This document shows, piece by piece, positions 43,569-52,043 of a stretch of 64,000 nucleotides of DNA. Position numbers and translations under genes: made by a program. The notes beneath the pieces were generated by a model. The model had not been told where the DNA came from, did not search any database, and saw only the letters and a list, made by a program, of their open reading frames with translations. The stretch comes from Glycomyces arizonensis DSM 44726 (GTDB lineage: Bacteria; Actinomycetota; Actinomycetes; Mycobacteriales; Micromonosporaceae): the NCBI RefSeq assembly GCF_000482705.1, contig NZ_AXWO01000001.1, positions 248,001 to 312,000 on the forward strand. Reading direction: 5' to 3'. Position 1 is the first letter of the stretch. Every line of letters starts with the position of its first letter.

Positions 43569-44606
43569 ATGAGCAGACGCACGACCATCGCCGACATCGC
43601 CCAGGCGGCCGGCGTGTCCAAGGGCGCGGTCTCGTACGCGCTCAACGGGCGTCCGGGCGTCTCGGCGGCGACCAGGGAGCGGATCCTGGCGATCGCCTCC
43701 GAGATGGGTTTCGTGCCGAACCGGGCGGCTCGCTCGCTGTCGGTCTCCTCCGCCCAAGCCGTCGGCATCGCACTGCGCCGCTCGGCCCGCACGCTCGGCA
43801 TCGAGCCGTACTTCATGGAGCTCATCAGCGGCATCGAGGCGACGCTGTCGGCCGGTTCACTCGGCCTGACGCTGCAGATCGTCGGCTCGGTGGACGAGGA
43901 GCTCGAGGTGTACCGGCGGTGGTGGGCCGAGCGGCGGGTCGACGGGGTGCTCCTGTGCGACATCGGCGTGGACGACCGGCGTCTGGAGGCGGTGGCGCGG
44001 CTGGGGCTCCCGGCGGTGGCCGTGGGCGGCCCGATCGGGGGCGCGGCGCTGCCGTCGGTGTGGCACGACGACGCCGAGCCGTGCCGGGAGGTGCTGGAGT
44101 ACCTGTTCGCGCTCGGGCACCGGCGGGTGGCGCGCGTGGCGGGGCTGCCGCGGCTGCTGCACACCACCATCAGGGACGCCGCCTTCACCGAGGTGGCGGG
44201 CGGGCTCGACTTCGAGTCGTTCGAGACGGTCCACAGCGATTACTCCGGCGAGCAGGGGGCGCGCATCACGCGGCGGCTGCTGACGCACTCGGTGCGGCCG
44301 ACGGCGCTGATCTACGACAACGACGTCATGGCGATCTCGGGGCTCGGCGTGTCGCACGAGCTGGGGCTGGCGGTGCCCGACCAGCTGTCCATCGTGGCCT
44401 GGGACGACTCGCCGCTGTGCCGCTTCACGCATCCGTCGCTGACGGCGTTCAGCCGCGACATACCGGCGTACGGCTCGAAGTCGGTGGAGCTGCTGCTGTC
44501 GATCATCGGCGGGGAGCCCTCGGGGCTGGAGGAACCGGCGTTCTCGGTGCGGTGCGCCCCGGCGCAGCTCTCGCCGCGAGGATCCACGGGGCCGCTGGCG
44601 GTCTGA
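43569..44606 (+). CDS. LacI-family transcriptional regulator of the mannan locus
   Basis: 345-residue repressor. The helix-turn-helix is TIADIAQAAGVSKGAVSYAL with hinge helix GRPGVSAATRERI. The periplasmic-binding-like effector domain ends with the usual LSIVAWDDSPLCRFTHPSL. It is the last gene of the importer operon, with GGAGGAG upstream. The likely operators are the two CTTAACCGGGT motifs in the divergent intergenic region; a mannobiose-type inducer is an inference. Position inside the operon it controls would give negative feedback. Confidence 0.9.
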   Translation: MSRRTTIADIAQAAGVSKGAVSYALNGRPGVSAATRERILAIASEMGFVPNRAARSLSVSSAQAVGIALRRSARTLGIEPYFMELISGIEATLSAGSLGLTLQIVGSVDEELEVYRRWWAERRVDGVLLCDIGVDDRRLEAVARLGLPAVAVGGPIGGAALPSVWHDDAEPCREVLEYLFALGHRRVARVAGLPRLLHTTIRDAAFTEVAGGLDFESFETVHSDYSGEQGARITRRLLTHSVRPTALIYDNDVMAISGLGVSHELGLAVPDQLSIVAWDDSPLCRFTHPSLTAFSRDIPAYGSKSVELLLSIIGGEPSGLEEPAFSVRCAPAQLSPRGSTGPLAV

Positions 44607-44675
44607 GGACGCGGCACCGCCCATCACTGAACGACTTTCTCGGTTCAGCAACAGTGCGCACTGACGTCGATACCG

Positions 44676-44742
44676 TTGCGCGCAAGACCTTCGCACTTCG
44701 ATATTGACCTCTATAGATATTTGTGTTTCTCTATATTGAGGT
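44676..44742 (+). promoter_or_regulatory. Control region of the first mannanase gene
   Basis: Contains the palindrome TTGCGCGCAA (44676-44685), a TGACCTC / GAGGTCA inverted repeat (44705-44711 and 44736-44742), and a TATATT hexamer (44730-44735) that is conserved as TATGTT before the second mannanase. A regulator site overlapping the promoter is likely; which protein binds is unknown. Confidence 0.5.
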
Positions 44743-44779
44743 CAGGATTAACCGATTCATCTTAGATCGAAGGATTTAC

Positions 44780-46198
44780 ATGAATAACATCAATTCCCGG
44801 GCCGGAACGGCCCCTCGCGGCAGGCCGCTGCGCAAGTGGCTGCTCGCCGCCGTCACCGCACTCACCGTCGCCCTCGCCGGCGCCTGGGCGCTGCTGCCGG
44901 CCGGCGCCCAGACCGGGGGCGGGTTCTCCATCAACGGCACGCAGCTGATCGACGCGAACGGCAACCCGTTCGTCATGCGCGGATCCTCGCACGCCCAAGT
45001 CTGGTACCAGGGCGAGTTCGACAGCTACAGCGAGCTGAGCGACCTGGGCGCCAACACCGTCCGCGTCGTGCTCGGCTCCGGCCAGCGCTGGGGACCGAGC
45101 CCGGCGTCCACGGTCGCGGACATCATCGACGAGTGCAAGGCGAACCAGCTCATCTGCGTCCTGGAGGTCCACGACACCACCGGTTACGGCGAGGACGGCG
45201 CGGCCGCCACGCTCGACCAGGCCGTGGACTACTGGAAGAGCATCCAGAGCGTCCTGGAGGGCCAGGAGGCCTACGTGCTCATCAACATCGGCAACGAGCC
45301 GATCGGCAACACCGACGCCGCCCAGTGGACCGACGCCACCAAGAGCGCCATCCAGGAGATGCGCGCGGCGGGCTTCGACCACACGCTCGTCGTCGACGCC
45401 CCCAACTGGGGGCAGGACTGGGAGCACATCATGCGGGACAACGCTCCCGAGGTGGCCGCCGCCGACAGCCAGGGCAACACCCTCTTCTCGGTCCACATGT
45501 ACCAGGTCTTCGGCACCAGCCAGACCGTGATCGACTACTTCGACGCCTTCGAGGCGATGGACCTGCCGCTCATCGTCGGCGAGTACGGCGACGAGCACCA
45601 GGGCCAGCCGGTCGCGTGGCAGACCGTCCAGAGCGAGGCGCAGGCGCGCGGCATCGGCTGGCTCGCCTGGTCCTACTCGGGCAACGGCAGCGGCGCCGAG
45701 AACCTCGACCAGGTGCTGGGTTTCGACCCGAACCGGATGACCACCTGGGGCGACCGCGTCTTCAACAGCCAGTACGGGATCGCCAACACCGCCGAGCGCG
45801 CGTCGGTCTTCGGCGGCACCCCGCCGGACGACGACACCACCCCGCCCGATGACGACACGACGCCTCCGGACGACGACGAGACCACGCCGCCGCCCGCCGG
45901 CGACGGCGACTGCACCGCCGCCATCGACGTGGTCAACGACTGGGGCTCGGGCTGGCAGGGCAACGTCTCCGTCACCGCGGGCGAGAGCCTCGGCGGCTGG
46001 ACGCTGACGTGGACCTGGCCGGGCGGCCAGACCGTCCAGAGCCAGTGGAACGCCGACCTGAGCCAGTCGGGTAGCTCGGTGACCGCCTCCGACGTCGGCT
46101 GGAACGGCTCGATCGCCTCCGGCCAGACCAAGGAGGTCTTCGGCTTCATCGCCAGCGGCCCCGCGGCCGCGCCCGAGGTGACCTGCAGCGCCGCTTAA
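44780..46198 (+). CDS. Secreted GH5 endo-beta-mannanase with CBM2
   Basis: 472-residue exported enzyme that cuts mannan. Signal peptide residues 1-43 (RPLRKWLLAAV start, cleavage after PAGA). The GH5 domain, about 47-345, matches subfamily 8 mannanases: GFSINGTQLIDANGNPFVMRG, acid/base Glu173 (NIGNEPIGN) and nucleophile Glu268 (VGEYGDEHQ). An acidic PPDDDTT linker leads to a family 2 carbohydrate-binding module (about 370-472) with Trp residues for crystalline polysaccharide. ATG 44780 has GAAGGA upstream. A paralogue follows. Confidence 0.93.
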   Translation: MNNINSRAGTAPRGRPLRKWLLAAVTALTVALAGAWALLPAGAQTGGGFSINGTQLIDANGNPFVMRGSSHAQVWYQGEFDSYSELSDLGANTVRVVLGSGQRWGPSPASTVADIIDECKANQLICVLEVHDTTGYGEDGAAATLDQAVDYWKSIQSVLEGQEAYVLINIGNEPIGNTDAAQWTDATKSAIQEMRAAGFDHTLVVDAPNWGQDWEHIMRDNAPEVAAADSQGNTLFSVHMYQVFGTSQTVIDYFDAFEAMDLPLIVGEYGDEHQGQPVAWQTVQSEAQARGIGWLAWSYSGNGSGAENLDQVLGFDPNRMTTWGDRVFNSQYGIANTAERASVFGGTPPDDDTTPPDDDTTPPDDDETTPPPAGDGDCTAAIDVVNDWGSGWQGNVSVTAGESLGGWTLTWTWPGGQTVQSQWNADLSQSGSSVTASDVGWNGSIASGQTKEVFGFIASGPAAAPEVTCSAA

Positions 46199-46216
46199 CC
46201 CCAACGGAATACGCGC

Positions 46217-46247
46217 GGGCGGCGGGTCTGACCTGCCGCCCCTTTTT
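46217..46247 (+). terminator. Intrinsic terminator between the mannanase genes
   Basis: 10-base arms GGGCGGCGGG / CCTGCCGCCC, loop TCTGA, followed directly by CTTTTT. A classic rho-independent terminator, so the second mannanase needs its own promoter. Confidence 0.9.
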
Positions 46248-46285
46248 CTTTACCCGCCTAAGTTTTCCTTGCCATCAAAAGACAT

Positions 46286-46343
46286 TTATGGTTTTCTATG
46301 TTGAGGTTGGGATTCACTGATCCGCTTCTTCCGAAGGATGACC
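46286..46343 (+). promoter_or_regulatory. Control region of the second mannanase gene, duplicated from the first
   Basis: TTTTCTATGTTGAGGTTGGG aligns with TTTCTATATTGAGGTCAGG before the first mannanase, through to the GAAGGA ribosome-binding site. The duplication therefore took the promoter along. TATGTT is the likely -10. Confidence 0.55.
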
Positions 46344-47756
46344 ATGAGCAATATCGACCCCACGGCGGGAGCGCTTCCGCGCGGACGGGCGCTGCGCAAG
46401 TGGCTGCTCGCCGCGGCGACCGCGCTCGCCGTCGCCCTCGCCGGCATCTGGGCGCTGCTGCCGGCCAGCGCTCAGACCGAGGGCGGGTTCTCCATCAACG
46501 GCACGCAACTGATCGACGCGAACGGCAACCCGTTCATCATGCGCGGCTCGACGCACCCCGACGTGTGGTTCCAGAGCGAGCTCGACAGCATCGGCGAGCT
46601 CAGCGACTTCGGCGTGAACACCGTCCGCGTCGTCCTCGGCTCCGGCGAGCGCGCCTGGGGCGTCTCCACGCCCGACCGCGTCGCCCAGATCGTCGCCGAA
46701 TGCAAGGCGCAGCGCGTCATCTGCGTCCTGGAGAACCACGACACCACCGGCTACGGCGAGCAGGCCGGCGCGGCCAGTCTCGACCAGTCCGTCGACTTCT
46801 GGGAGGGCCTGTACGACGTCCTCGCCGGTGAGGAGGAGTACGTCCTCATCAACATCGGCAACGAGCCGATCGGCAACACCGACGCCGCCCAGTGGACCGA
46901 CGCGACCATCGCCGCCGTCCAGCGGATGCGCGGCATCGGCTTCGAGCACACCCTGGTCGTCGACGCCCCCAACTGGGGCCAGGACTGGCAGTACGTGATG
47001 CGCGACAACGCCCCCGCGGTGGCCGCGGCCGACGAGGACGGCAACACGCTGTTCTCGATCCACATGTACGGCGTCTTCACCGACCCGCAGACGGTCATCG
47101 ACTACTTCGACGCCTTCGAGGCGATGGGCCTGCCGCTCATCGTCGGCGAGTACGGCGACGCCTTCGGCGACCAGCCGGTCCCGTGGGACACCATCCAGGC
47201 CGAGGCCCAGGCCCGCGGCATCGGCTGGATCGCCTGGTCCTATTCGGGCAACTCCGACAACAGGCTCGACCAGGTGCTCGACTTCGACCCGGCACAGAAG
47301 ACCACCTGGGGCGAGCACGTCTTCGACAGCCAGTACGGCGTCGCCAACACCGCCGAGCGCGCCTCGGTCTTCGGCGACGATCCGGGCGACGACGACACCA
47401 CGCCTCCGGACGACGAGACCACTCCCCCTGACGACGAGACCACGCCGCCGCCCACCGGCGACGGCGACTGCACCGCCGCGATCGCGATCGTCAACGACTG
47501 GGGCTCGGGCTGGCAGGCGTCGGTGACCGTCACCGCCGAGGCCGACCTGTCCGGTTGGACGCTGGACTGGACCTGGCCGGGGGGCCAGTCCGTCCAGAGC
47601 CACTGGAACGCCGACCTGACCACCTCGGGCAGCTCGGTGACCGCCTCCGACGTCGGCTGGAACGGCTCGATCGCCTCCGGCCAGACCAAGGAGGTCTTCG
47701 GCTTCATCGGCACCGGCACCGCGGCCACGCCTGACGTGACCTGCAACGCCGCATAA
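46344..47756 (+). CDS. Secreted GH5 endo-beta-mannanase with CBM2, paralogue
   Basis: 470-residue exported enzyme, close duplicate of the mannanase upstream (same signal peptide pattern, GH5 domain, linker and CBM2). Acid/base Glu174 (NIGNEPIGN) and nucleophile Glu269 (VGEYGDAFG) are kept. The linker is shorter (PPDDETT units). Differences cluster in substrate-loop regions (STHPDVWFQSELDS against SSHAQVWYQGEFDS). ATG 46344 was chosen over ATG 46338 because GAAGGA is then well spaced, as in the paralogue. Together they may differ in mannan type or product. Confidence 0.93.
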   Translation: MSNIDPTAGALPRGRALRKWLLAAATALAVALAGIWALLPASAQTEGGFSINGTQLIDANGNPFIMRGSTHPDVWFQSELDSIGELSDFGVNTVRVVLGSGERAWGVSTPDRVAQIVAECKAQRVICVLENHDTTGYGEQAGAASLDQSVDFWEGLYDVLAGEEEYVLINIGNEPIGNTDAAQWTDATIAAVQRMRGIGFEHTLVVDAPNWGQDWQYVMRDNAPAVAAADEDGNTLFSIHMYGVFTDPQTVIDYFDAFEAMGLPLIVGEYGDAFGDQPVPWDTIQAEAQARGIGWIAWSYSGNSDNRLDQVLDFDPAQKTTWGEHVFDSQYGVANTAERASVFGDDPGDDDTTPPDDETTPPDDETTPPPTGDGDCTAAIAIVNDWGSGWQASVTVTAEADLSGWTLDWTWPGGQSVQSHWNADLTTSGSSVTASDVGWNGSIASGQTKEVFGFIGTGTAATPDVTCNAA

Positions 47757-47769
47757 CGACCGCACGAGC

Positions 47770-47802
47770 AGAGGGCGGCGGGCACGATGCCCGCCGCCCT
47801 CT
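47770..47802 (+). terminator. Terminator after the second mannanase
   Basis: Perfect 14-bp stem AGAGGGCGGCGGGC / GCCCGCCGCCCTCT, loop ACGAT, 13 bases after the stop codon and just before a converging gene. No T tract. Confidence 0.8.
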
Positions 47803-47815
47803 TCGATGCGCTGGG

Positions 47816-48019
47816 TCAGCCGTTCTTGGTCGGCAGCTGGAACTTGCCCACGCCGCCTTTCGGCATCTGCGAGCGGACCTTGGACTTCTTGGAGCCGATG
47901 GGCTGCTTGCCGCCCTTCGCGCCCTTTTTGCCGCGGGCGGCGGCCCGGCGCTCTTCGCGGTTGAGCGGCTGGTCGGCCTCTTCTTGCGGCTCAGCGGATT
48001 CTGGCGATTCGGTGGTCAT
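47816..48019 (-). CDS. Small basic hypothetical protein
   Basis: 67-residue protein. Residues 1-18 are acidic, then NREERRAAARGKKGAKGG begins a Lys/Arg/Gly-rich stretch through to the end LPTKNG. It should be disordered and could bind nucleic acid or the ribosome. The ATG at 48019 has AAGGGAT upstream. I know no family for it; similar small NRxERR proteins are common in actinobacteria. Reality is supported by the RBS and convergent terminator, not by homology. Confidence 0.6.
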   Translation of the reverse strand: MTTESPESAEPQEEADQPLNREERRAAARGKKGAKGGKQPIGSKKSKVRSQMPKGGVGKFQLPTKNG

Positions 48020-48299
48020 GTGGATCCCTTCGCGGGTCGAATTGGAAACGACGCGAGCACCAGACGGATTCGGCGAGCCGTGATGTCGCCCGGAGTGGCC
48101 CAGCGTCGAGAAGATTTGGAACACTCAGTCGTGCGCGGCAACCTGGAGGGCGCGCACGGCGCGGCCGATCGGAATACGGCCGAATCTCATCTAAAGGATC
48201 ATGCCCAACACTCTAGCGCCCCGGCCCACCGCCGACAAGCGGGATTGCGGCGGCGCAGCTCGCGGGACGTCGTTCCGGCGACTGGCTACCCTTCTCAGC

Positions 48300-49514
48300 A
48301 TGAGCACGCCCCGCCCCGCCGCTCTCGCGCGCGTCCGGACCGCCGCCCAGGACGCCATGCGCGGAGGGCGCTGGTGGACGCTCCTCGACCTGGAGCGGAC
48401 GCTGCGGGCCGACACCGAGTTCTGGCGCGACCTGTGGGCCCCGAGCCTGGCGATCGCCGCCCACAAGGTGGGCCTGCCGACCGCGCGCGAGCGGCTCGAC
48501 GAGGCCATCGACGCCGGTTTCCACCAGGTCGACCTGTTCGAGCCGGAGCTCTCGGCCGCGTTCGGCCGCGACGGGGACTGGGACGGCGTGCTGGAGCGGG
48601 CCCGCGCCAACGTCCCGGGGCCGCCGCTGCGCATCACCGCCTGGCCCGAGCCGCGAGCGGCCGCGCCGCTGCGGCTCGAAGCGATCGCCGCGCACCGCGA
48701 GGCCCAGCTGCGGGGCCGCCTGCCGGGCCCGGCCGCGAGCGCCTGGGAGACCGCGCGGACGCTCCTGGCCTGGACGAACGGGCTGTGGCGGCACGCGAAC
48801 GCGCGGATCAACGCCGGGGATTCGCTCGACATCCTCGAACAGGTGGCGCTCGGGGCGCGCTACAGCTGCGTCGAGTATTCGATCGTGCTGGCGCAGAGCC
48901 TCAACGCGCTGCGCATCCCGGCCAGGAAGGCGGATCTGCGGCGCGGGGACTACCACGACGGCGTCGGGAAGGGCCACGCCGTGGCGGAGGCGTGGATCGA
49001 CGACCTCGACTCGTGGGTGGTGCTCGACGGGCAGCACGGCAGCTACTGGGTCGACGAGGACGCGCGGCCGCTCGCTCTGCCCGAACTCCAGGCCCGCGAG
49101 CGGCCCGCCCGGCCGGTGAGCGTCGGCCCGCGGGACGGCATCGAGGACGTGGCGCTGTGGGCGGCCTACTTCCGGCACGCCTCGGTGACCGGCGCGGCCT
49201 GGGACCCCGAGGGATTCGTGCCGGTCTTCCAGCACCGGTCCGTCGTGGAGACCGAGCGGCTGCTGCGCGACGCGGCCGACGCCTATCCGCGCCTGTCGGA
49301 CATCGCGGTGGCGGTGACCTCGCTGGACGGCTCGCCCGCGGTGCGGGTGGTGCCGACCCATCCGTACGCCGTGGGCGGGGCCATGGAGGGGCGGGCGAGC
49401 GCCGAGGGCGCCTGGGCGCTCGGCACGGCGCCCGGGGAGCACCGCGCCGACCTGGCGGCCGTGACGCCGTACGGCGAGCTGTCCTCACGGGAGCTGCGGT
49501 GGACCGCGGGGTGA
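48300..49514 (+). CDS. Transglutaminase-like superfamily protein
   Basis: 404-residue cytoplasmic protein (no signal peptide). The papain-like triad is visible: Cys in RYSCVEYSIVLAQ near residue 189, His in GHAVAEAW near 227 and Asp in WVVLDGQHG near 240. N-terminal helical domain of about 160 residues and a beta-rich C-terminal domain are unassigned. Function could be peptide hydrolysis or cross-linking. ATG 48300 is probably leaderless (TACCCT upstream); an ATG at 48201 with AAAGGA close by is possible. Substrate unknown. Confidence 0.75.
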   Translation: MSTPRPAALARVRTAAQDAMRGGRWWTLLDLERTLRADTEFWRDLWAPSLAIAAHKVGLPTARERLDEAIDAGFHQVDLFEPELSAAFGRDGDWDGVLERARANVPGPPLRITAWPEPRAAAPLRLEAIAAHREAQLRGRLPGPAASAWETARTLLAWTNGLWRHANARINAGDSLDILEQVALGARYSCVEYSIVLAQSLNALRIPARKADLRRGDYHDGVGKGHAVAEAWIDDLDSWVVLDGQHGSYWVDEDARPLALPELQARERPARPVSVGPRDGIEDVALWAAYFRHASVTGAAWDPEGFVPVFQHRSVVETERLLRDAADAYPRLSDIAVAVTSLDGSPAVRVVPTHPYAVGGAMEGRASAEGAWALGTAPGEHRADLAAVTPYGELSSRELRWTAG

Positions 49515-49558
49515 GCAGGGGCCTCACCAAGATCTAGATATTGATGTGACCCGATGTA

Positions 49559-49587
49559 TTGACAGGCAAGCGCTCCCAAGGTATGTT
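49559..49587 (+). promoter_or_regulatory. Strong orphan promoter with CebR-like site in the spacer
   Basis: TTGACA (49559-49564), 17-base spacer, TATGTT (49582-49587). The spacer contains AGCGCTCCCAAGG; positions 49565-49578 match the CebR operator TGGGAGCGCTCCCA at 11 of 14. No plus-strand gene follows. Confidence 0.65.
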
Positions 49588-49671
49588 CATATTCAAATCC
49601 CTCAAAATCCTTCGAGAATCAACACTCGGACTACCGGGGCCCCTGCTTTTTCGCAATTCCTTGGGAGCGCT

Positions 49672-49685
49672 CCAGTGGATTTGCG
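49672..49685. promoter_or_regulatory. CebR-like operator, second copy
   Basis: TGGGAGCGCTCCAG matches the Streptomyces CebR site TGGGAGCGCTCCCA at 12 of 14. Its centre is 107 bp from that of the first copy, about ten helical turns, and 13 bases of the two sites form a perfect inverted repeat (CCTTGGGAGCGCT). This is a spacing that would suit LacI-type looping. Confidence 0.65.
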
Positions 49686-49979
49686 GCGCAATGCGCCGCG
49701 GAGGGACGCAAGTGTGCGGTGAGGGCAACCGTCGGCTCCCGGCTCGTCGGCGGCCCCTCGCCGCATAATTCGAAGGGCGGGCGGACGGCGTTCGGTCAGC
49801 ACCGCTCCCCCGAAACGCCGCGACGAGCGGAGACGGCGAAGCCGCGCCGCCGCTCACGGCCGCGAAGACGATCGGCCCTCCGGAAAAGCGGTGGTGACGG
49901 GCCGACGACCGGGCCGCATAACGCCCGTTCGGAGGTCTTGCACCGACCGGAGCAGCGGCACCCGACCAGGCGTCTTCTG

Positions 49980-50768
49980 TCAGCGGAGCGCCTCGTCGAG
50001 GATGTACCGCTCGGCGTCGAGCAGGCGCAGGTCCCTCGCGGGGCGGCGGAGGTGGCCCTTCTGTACGATCCGCTCGAACGTCGGGTCGCCCGCCTGCGCC
50101 ATGCGGCGGATCCCCTCGATGTGGTCGACGATGCGCTTGCGGATCACCTTGATGAACCTGGCCCGGTCCCGGTCGGTCAGCCCGTACGCGTCGGCGAACA
50201 GCCGCAGCCGCCTGGCCCGGTCCGGCTTCTTCCAGCCCAGCGTCATCGAGTCCCGGTCGGTGAAGACCGGCACCCACGTCCACGCCGCGTACGCCACGTC
50301 GTAGATCCGCGCCCCCGGGCTCGCCAGGTCGAAGTCGATGAGCGACAGCGTCCCGTCGGGCCGCCAGACCACGTTGTGGGGCGCCGCGTCGTGGTGGCAG
50401 ATGATCTCGGTGTCCGGCGGCGGCGGCCCGAACGAGCGCCACGTCGCGCCCGGCGCCGGCCGGAACCCGTACTGGGCGTCGTGGAACATCCGCAGCATCT
50501 TCGCCACCGCGGTCAGCGTCTCGTCGGTCGTCCAGTGCGGCGCCAGCGGGTACTTCCCCGGCTCGCCCTCGACGAACGACAGCACCTCGCGGTCGTGCTC
50601 GTCGATCCCGAGCGGCCTGGGCGCGCCGGTGAACCCCGCCTGCTCGAGATGCCGCAGCAGGGCGTGGACCGATGGCGTCCACGGGCCGGTGTTCCGCCGG
50701 ACCGTGTCGCCCAACCGGACCACGGTGCTCGTGTTACCGCCAATAAGCGGAATCTCGTCTTGGCTCAC
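49980..50768 (-). CDS. Aminoglycoside-phosphotransferase-family small-molecule kinase
   Basis: 262-residue kinase-like protein. The Brenner motif HHDAAPHNVVW supplies catalytic Asp near residue 128, and LIDFDLASPG the metal-binding Asp near 145. The N-terminal lobe is short but keeps GGNTSTVVRLGDTV. The family phosphorylates antibiotics, sugars, choline and other small molecules; the context (30 bases after ftsY, same strand) gives no substrate. Not evidence of drug resistance by itself. GTG start with GGGGACC upstream. Confidence 0.82.
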   Translation of the reverse strand: MSQDEIPLIGGNTSTVVRLGDTVRRNTGPWTPSVHALLRHLEQAGFTGAPRPLGIDEHDREVLSFVEGEPGKYPLAPHWTTDETLTAVAKMLRMFHDAQYGFRPAPGATWRSFGPPPPDTEIICHHDAAPHNVVWRPDGTLSLIDFDLASPGARIYDVAYAAWTWVPVFTDRDSMTLGWKKPDRARRLRLFADAYGLTDRDRARFIKVIRKRIVDHIEGIRRMAQAGDPTFERIVQKGHLRRPARDLRLLDAERYILDEALR

Positions 50769-50798
50769 CGGTCCCCGCAGTGCCCGCCGTGTGCTGAA

Positions 50799-51941
50799 TC
50801 AGCCCTCGGTGCCGTCGACGATGGCGCCGACGAACTCTCCTACTTCGAACGGGGCCAGATCATCCGGACCCTCCCCGAGTCCGACCAGCTTAACCGGTAC
50901 CCCCAACTGCCGCTGAACCGCGATGACGATCCCGCCTTTGGCGGTCCCGTCGAGCTTGGTGAGCACCACGCCGGTGATCTGGCAGACCTCACCGAACACC
51001 TTGGCCTGCTGGAGTCCGTTCTGGCCGGTGGTCGCGTCCAGGACCAGCAGCGTCTCGGCCACCGGGCCCTGCTTCTCGACGACGCGCTTGACCTTGCCGA
51101 GCTCGTCCATCAGGCCGGTCTTGTTCTGGAGGCGCCCGGCGGTGTCGATCAGGACCACGTCGGCGCCCTCGTCGGCGCCCGCCTTGACGGCGTCGAAGGC
51201 CACCGAGGCGGGATCGGCGCCCTCGCCGCGGCGGATCACCTTGGCGCCGACGCGGCTCCCCCACGTCTCGAGCTGCTCGGCGGCGGCGGCGCGGAAGGTG
51301 TCGGCGGCGCCGAGGAGGACCGTGTGGCCGTCGGCGATGAGGACCCGGGCGATCTTGCCGCAGGTGGTGGTCTTGCCCGAGCCGTTGACGCCGACGACCA
51401 TGACCGTGGCCGGGCCCTCGCCGGAGGGAGAGGCGGTGGCCAGGGAGCGGTCGAGGCCGGGTTCGAGCGCGGCGGTGAGCTCCTCGGTCAGGAGCGCTCG
51501 CAGCTCGGCGGGGCTGCGGGTGCCGAGGACCTTGACGCGCTCGCGGAGGCGCTCGACGATCTGGGTGGTGTCGGTGACGCCGACGTCGGCGGCGAGGAGC
51601 GTGTCCTCGACCTCCTCCCAGACGTCGTCGTCGAGCTTGTCGCTGGACAGCAACGCGAGCAGGCCCTTGCCGAGGGCGTTGTTGGAGCGCGAGAGCCGCG
51701 AGCGGAGCCTGACGAGGCGCCCGGCCGTGGGCGCGGGGGTCTCGACCGCGGGAGCGGCGGGCTCGGCTTCCCCTTCCGGTTCCGCCTCGGGTTCAGCCTC
51801 GACCTCCGGTTTCGCCGTCGGCTCTGCCGTCGGCCGTGTCTCGACGGCCTTCGACCCGGATCGGCGCGCGAGCAGCACCCCGCCGACGACGGCCGCCACG
51901 AGGGCGATCGCCGCCACGAGCCAGATCCACAGGTTGTCCAC
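50799..51941 (-). CDS. ftsY: Signal recognition particle receptor FtsY
   Basis: 380-residue GTPase that docks the SRP-ribosome complex to the membrane. N-terminal membrane helix (LWIWLVAAIALVAAVVGGVLL split by family as LWIWLVAAIA and [10 protein letters not shown]), an acidic Glu/Pro/Ala A-region, the helical N domain and the G domain with VGVNGSGKTTTCGK, DTFRAAAAEQL, DTAGRL and TKLDGTAKGG. The acidic region is shorter than in E. coli. GTG 51941 has GGAGG nine bases upstream; GTG 51950 is three codons longer with no gap to the RBS. It follows smc, the usual order. Confidence 0.96.
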   Translation of the reverse strand: MDNLWIWLVAAIALVAAVVGGVLLARRSGSKAVETRPTAEPTAKPEVEAEPEAEPEGEAEPAAPAVETPAPTAGRLVRLRSRLSRSNNALGKGLLALLSSDKLDDDVWEEVEDTLLAADVGVTDTTQIVERLRERVKVLGTRSPAELRALLTEELTAALEPGLDRSLATASPSGEGPATVMVVGVNGSGKTTTCGKIARVLIADGHTVLLGAADTFRAAAAEQLETWGSRVGAKVIRRGEGADPASVAFDAVKAGADEGADVVLIDTAGRLQNKTGLMDELGKVKRVVEKQGPVAETLLVLDATTGQNGLQQAKVFGEVCQITGVVLTKLDGTAKGGIVIAVQRQLGVPVKLVGLGEGPDDLAPFEVGEFVGAIVDGTEG

Positions 51942-52043
51942 GGTTGTCACCCTCCAGGAAGTCGCAGTGCCTCACCACTGTACTGGCGGCCGTCGGCCGG
52001 GGGCCGTGAGCTTCCGCCGCTGTGCACTCCCGCAGTGCGGCGC

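Larger units (their letters stand above)
49515..49979. other. Gene-free region with orphan operator-promoter
   Basis: 465 bases between converging genes. No convincing gene. It contains a consensus-like promoter with an embedded operator half (49559-49587), a second operator at 49672-49685, and a T-rich stretch (CTTTTTC, about 49646-49652) that could end a transcript of roughly 60 bases. It may be the remains of a lost glycosidase gene. Confidence 0.6.

Noticed and set aside
49980-50768. Antibiotic-resistance kinase
   Set aside because: The protein has the family fold, but that family covers many substrates and nothing in the context points to an antibiotic.
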